6,839 nt of DNA from RGIG3102 sp964507095 (GTDB lineage: Bacteria > Bacillota > Clostridia > Oscillospirales > Ruminococcaceae): positions 1 to 6,839 of the forward strand of contig CAZDOS010000067.1 in NCBI GenBank assembly GCA_964507095.1, written 5' to 3'. The notes under the pieces were generated by a model. That model was not told the origin of the DNA. It ran no database searches and saw only the letters and a program-made list of their open reading frames with translations. The translations under genes and the position numbers were made by a program. Of this stretch, positions 6,041 to 6,839 are shown in pieces. How positions within the stretch are numbered: position 1 is the first letter of the stretch; the number at the start of each line of letters is the position of its first letter.

Positions 6041-6679
6041 TCACTTGTTGCTGTGAATGTAGTTTATGTATTTTCTTTCAGTCTCGATCGTTGCCGTCTC
6101 CTGAGAGACAGGGTAGAGGCTGAAGAAATCGTTAAGGCATTTATCGAAGAAATCGATATATCCTGCGATCGACCTTCCGTAATTGGAATAATCGATGCCT
6201 GGCCCCGCCTTTAACAGTCTCTGGTATCTTCCTTCGCCGATGGAGTATTCGCCGCTTTTAAGTCCGGCATATCTTATCTCAATGTTGGTCCATACGTTGA
6301 AGAAAGCGTCGATTATATTCAACAGATCGGAATTCTGGCTTCTTAAGGATACTTTCAGCTTTCCGATATATTCTCGGTCTTCGATTATCTCGAGTGAATA
6401 TCTGATATTTGGCTTATACTTGTACTTTATGCTGGACCTCATATTGATCAGAGAACTGCTTCCAAGGGCCTGAAGGATCAGGGAAGTGTTGTCCGAGAGA
6501 TACTTGTCCATCGAATCATAAATTGAGCCGATCACATTCTCGTTGGTTACATATCCGAGATGTTCGGCGAGGATCCTGTTTATGAGATTGGATCTGCTGG
6601 TACCGTTTCTGGCTGCCAGAGCGTCAATGCTGTATATGACCCGGTCATCCAAAACGATGCTGTATACTGATTTTCCCAT
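6041..6679 (-). CDS. Ribbon-helix-helix (CopG/Arc-type) DNA-binding protein, probable regulator of the clpB operon
   Basis: The 212-residue product begins MGKSVYSIVLDD. Residues 4-45 fit a ribbon-helix-helix domain: beta strand VYSIVLDD (5-12), helix A (about 14-26), turn TSRSN (27-31) and helix B LINRILAEHLG (32-42). Such domains dimerise and read DNA with the paired strands. The remaining 165 or so residues are soluble, rich in Tyr, Ile and Ser, and I do not recognise them; they could be a sensing or oligomerising domain. The start is the second of two adjacent ATGs (6677-6679), seven bases from GGAGG. The first (6680-6682) is only four bases away and would add one residue. The frame stays open upstream to a TTG at 6811, but that stretch covers the promoter and is rejected. 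The gene leads an operon with clpB. Two palindromes at its promoter suggest autoregulation. Regulating clpB is inference. Confidence 0.82.
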   Translation of the reverse strand: MGKSVYSIVLDDRVIYSIDALAARNGTSRSNLINRILAEHLGYVTNENVIGSIYDSMDKYLSDNTSLILQALGSSSLINMRSSIKYKYKPNIRYSLEIIEDREYIGKLKVSLRSQNSDLLNIIDAFFNVWTNIEIRYAGLKSGEYSIGEGRYQRLLKAGPGIDYSNYGRSIAGYIDFFDKCLNDFFSLYPVSQETATIETERKYINYIHSNK

Positions 6680-6682
6680 CAT

Positions 6683-6691
6683 CTCACCTCC
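6683..6691 (-). promoter_or_regulatory. Ribosome binding site that decides the start of the ribbon-helix-helix gene
   Basis: On the - strand this reads GGAGGTGAG, a near-perfect match to the 16S 3' end, immediately before the two adjacent ATG codons. It supports the start at 6679 over the longer TTG-initiated frame. Confidence 0.85.
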
Positions 6692-6697
6692 AGGAAA

Positions 6698-6726
6698 ATT
6701 GTAAATCTGGTTATATAATTTGTCAA
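6698..6726 (-). promoter_or_regulatory. Sigma-A promoter of the ribbon-helix-helix/clpB operon
   Basis: On the - strand: TTGACA (6726-6721, perfect consensus), exactly 17 bases, then TACAAT (6703-6698, one mismatch). Transcription should begin near 6691, so the mRNA would start at or inside the ribosome binding site with a leader of only about 10-14 bases. A promoter this strong would need repression to be kept low. Confidence 0.8.
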
Positions 6727-6740
6727 TCGAATTATATAAT
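6710..6740. promoter_or_regulatory. Two palindromic sites 21 bp apart, candidate operator
   Basis: ATTATATAAT at 6731-6740 is a perfect 10-bp palindrome. GTTATATAAT at 6710-6719 repeats it with one change. The repeats are exactly 21 bp apart, two helical turns, so two bound dimers would lie on the same face of the DNA. They bracket the TTGACA -35 box at 6721-6726, where a bound protein would block RNA polymerase. Ribbon-helix-helix repressors typically bind such repeated short palindromes cooperatively, and the first gene of the operon encodes one. Confidence 0.5.
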
Positions 6741-6760
6741 CTTTCATACAAATTTAACAA
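6731..6760 (-). promoter_or_regulatory. Possible second, upstream promoter of the same operon
   Basis: On the - strand: TTGTTA (6760-6755), 18 bases, TATAAT (6736-6731). The -10 box lies inside the upstream palindrome. It would give a leader of about 45 bases with a more usual distance to the ribosome binding site. It may instead be a chance feature of the AT-rich palindrome. Confidence 0.35.
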
Positions 6761-6795
6761 GTACAAATAAAGGACCGGCAGGGAATGATATGATC

Positions 6796-6839
6796 CTCCT
6801 AAAGTAGACAATGGAAAAATCCAAAATCTACTTTAGGAG
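6796..6839. repeat. 44-bp inverted repeat with 13-bp perfect arms at the window edge
   Basis: CTCCTAAAGTAGA (6796-6808) is the perfect inverse of TCTACTTTAGGAG (6827-6839). The 18-base centre contains TGGA and TCCA around AAAA, so the hairpin can continue past a symmetric 3x3 internal loop to a tetraloop. No T run follows on either strand, so it is not an ordinary terminator. The right arm reaches the last base, so it may extend beyond the window. It could be a DNA-binding site, an RNA hairpin in an upstream transcript, or paired ends of a mobile element. Confidence 0.7.

Noticed and set aside
6680..6811. N-terminal extension of the ribbon-helix-helix protein to a TTG start
   Set aside because: It would cover the promoter, both palindromes and the ribosome binding site, and has no binding site of its own. 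The ribbon-helix-helix fold begins right after the downstream ATG.
6796..6839. Calling the right-edge inverted repeat an insertion-sequence end
   Set aside because: No transposase, no target-site duplication, and the outside sequence is missing; recorded only as a repeat.
1..6839. CRISPR array, phage genes, toxin-antitoxin pair or defence island
   Set aside because: No regularly spaced direct repeats, integrase, phage structural or nuclease genes are present. The ribbon-helix-helix protein was considered as an antitoxin, but its partner gene is clpB, not a toxin.

Overview
The window looks like a chromosomal stretch from a low-to-mid GC Gram-positive anaerobe of the Clostridia (Bacillota). 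The evidence is the tRNA genes with encoded CCA ends, strong AGGAGG-type ribosome binding sites, near-consensus sigma-A promoters, a large FtsX-type ABC permease with the 'ISERTREIATLKVLGF' signature, and a three-helix membrane protein resembling the DUF3784 family. I cannot name a genus from sequence alone. The window is not a clean contig: ten Ns at 1428-1437 interrupt a tRNA gene.

Left part, 1-1009, + strand: the C-terminal 279 residues of a large FtsX-like ABC transporter permease whose beginning lies outside the window. It is followed by an apparently unannotated 40-residue single-span membrane microprotein with its own extended -10 promoter and a good ribosome binding site.

Middle left, 1068-1585, + strand: a tRNA cluster in which each gene seems to have its own promoter. 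tRNA-Phe(GAA) ends at a strong intrinsic terminator. tRNA-Gly(GCC) is cut by the N gap after its anticodon arm. tRNA-Cys(GCA) ends at a terminator whose 3' arm also carries the -35 box of the next gene. The tRNA-Gly promoter lies in one half of an imperfect palindrome of about 116 bp (1243-1358).

Middle right, 1597-3423, + strand: radA, a complete RadA/Sms-type DNA repair and branch-migration ATPase, followed by a 101-residue three-helix membrane protein. A bidirectional hairpin terminator at 3389-3423 separates this unit from the convergent clpB.

Right part, 3438-6839, - strand: a two-gene operon read leftward. A 212-residue protein with an N-terminal ribbon-helix-helix (CopG/Arc-type) DNA-binding domain and an unrecognised C-terminal region is followed, after 17 bases, by full-length clpB, the Hsp104/ClpB disaggregase. 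Upstream of the pair is a near-perfect sigma-A promoter (TTGACA-17-TACAAT), flanked on its -35 side by two copies of an AT-rich palindrome exactly 21 bp apart. That arrangement fits cooperative binding by a ribbon-helix-helix repressor. The main hypothesis from this window is that this protein represses its own operon and so controls clpB. The last 44 bases form a 13-bp perfect inverted repeat that runs into the window edge.
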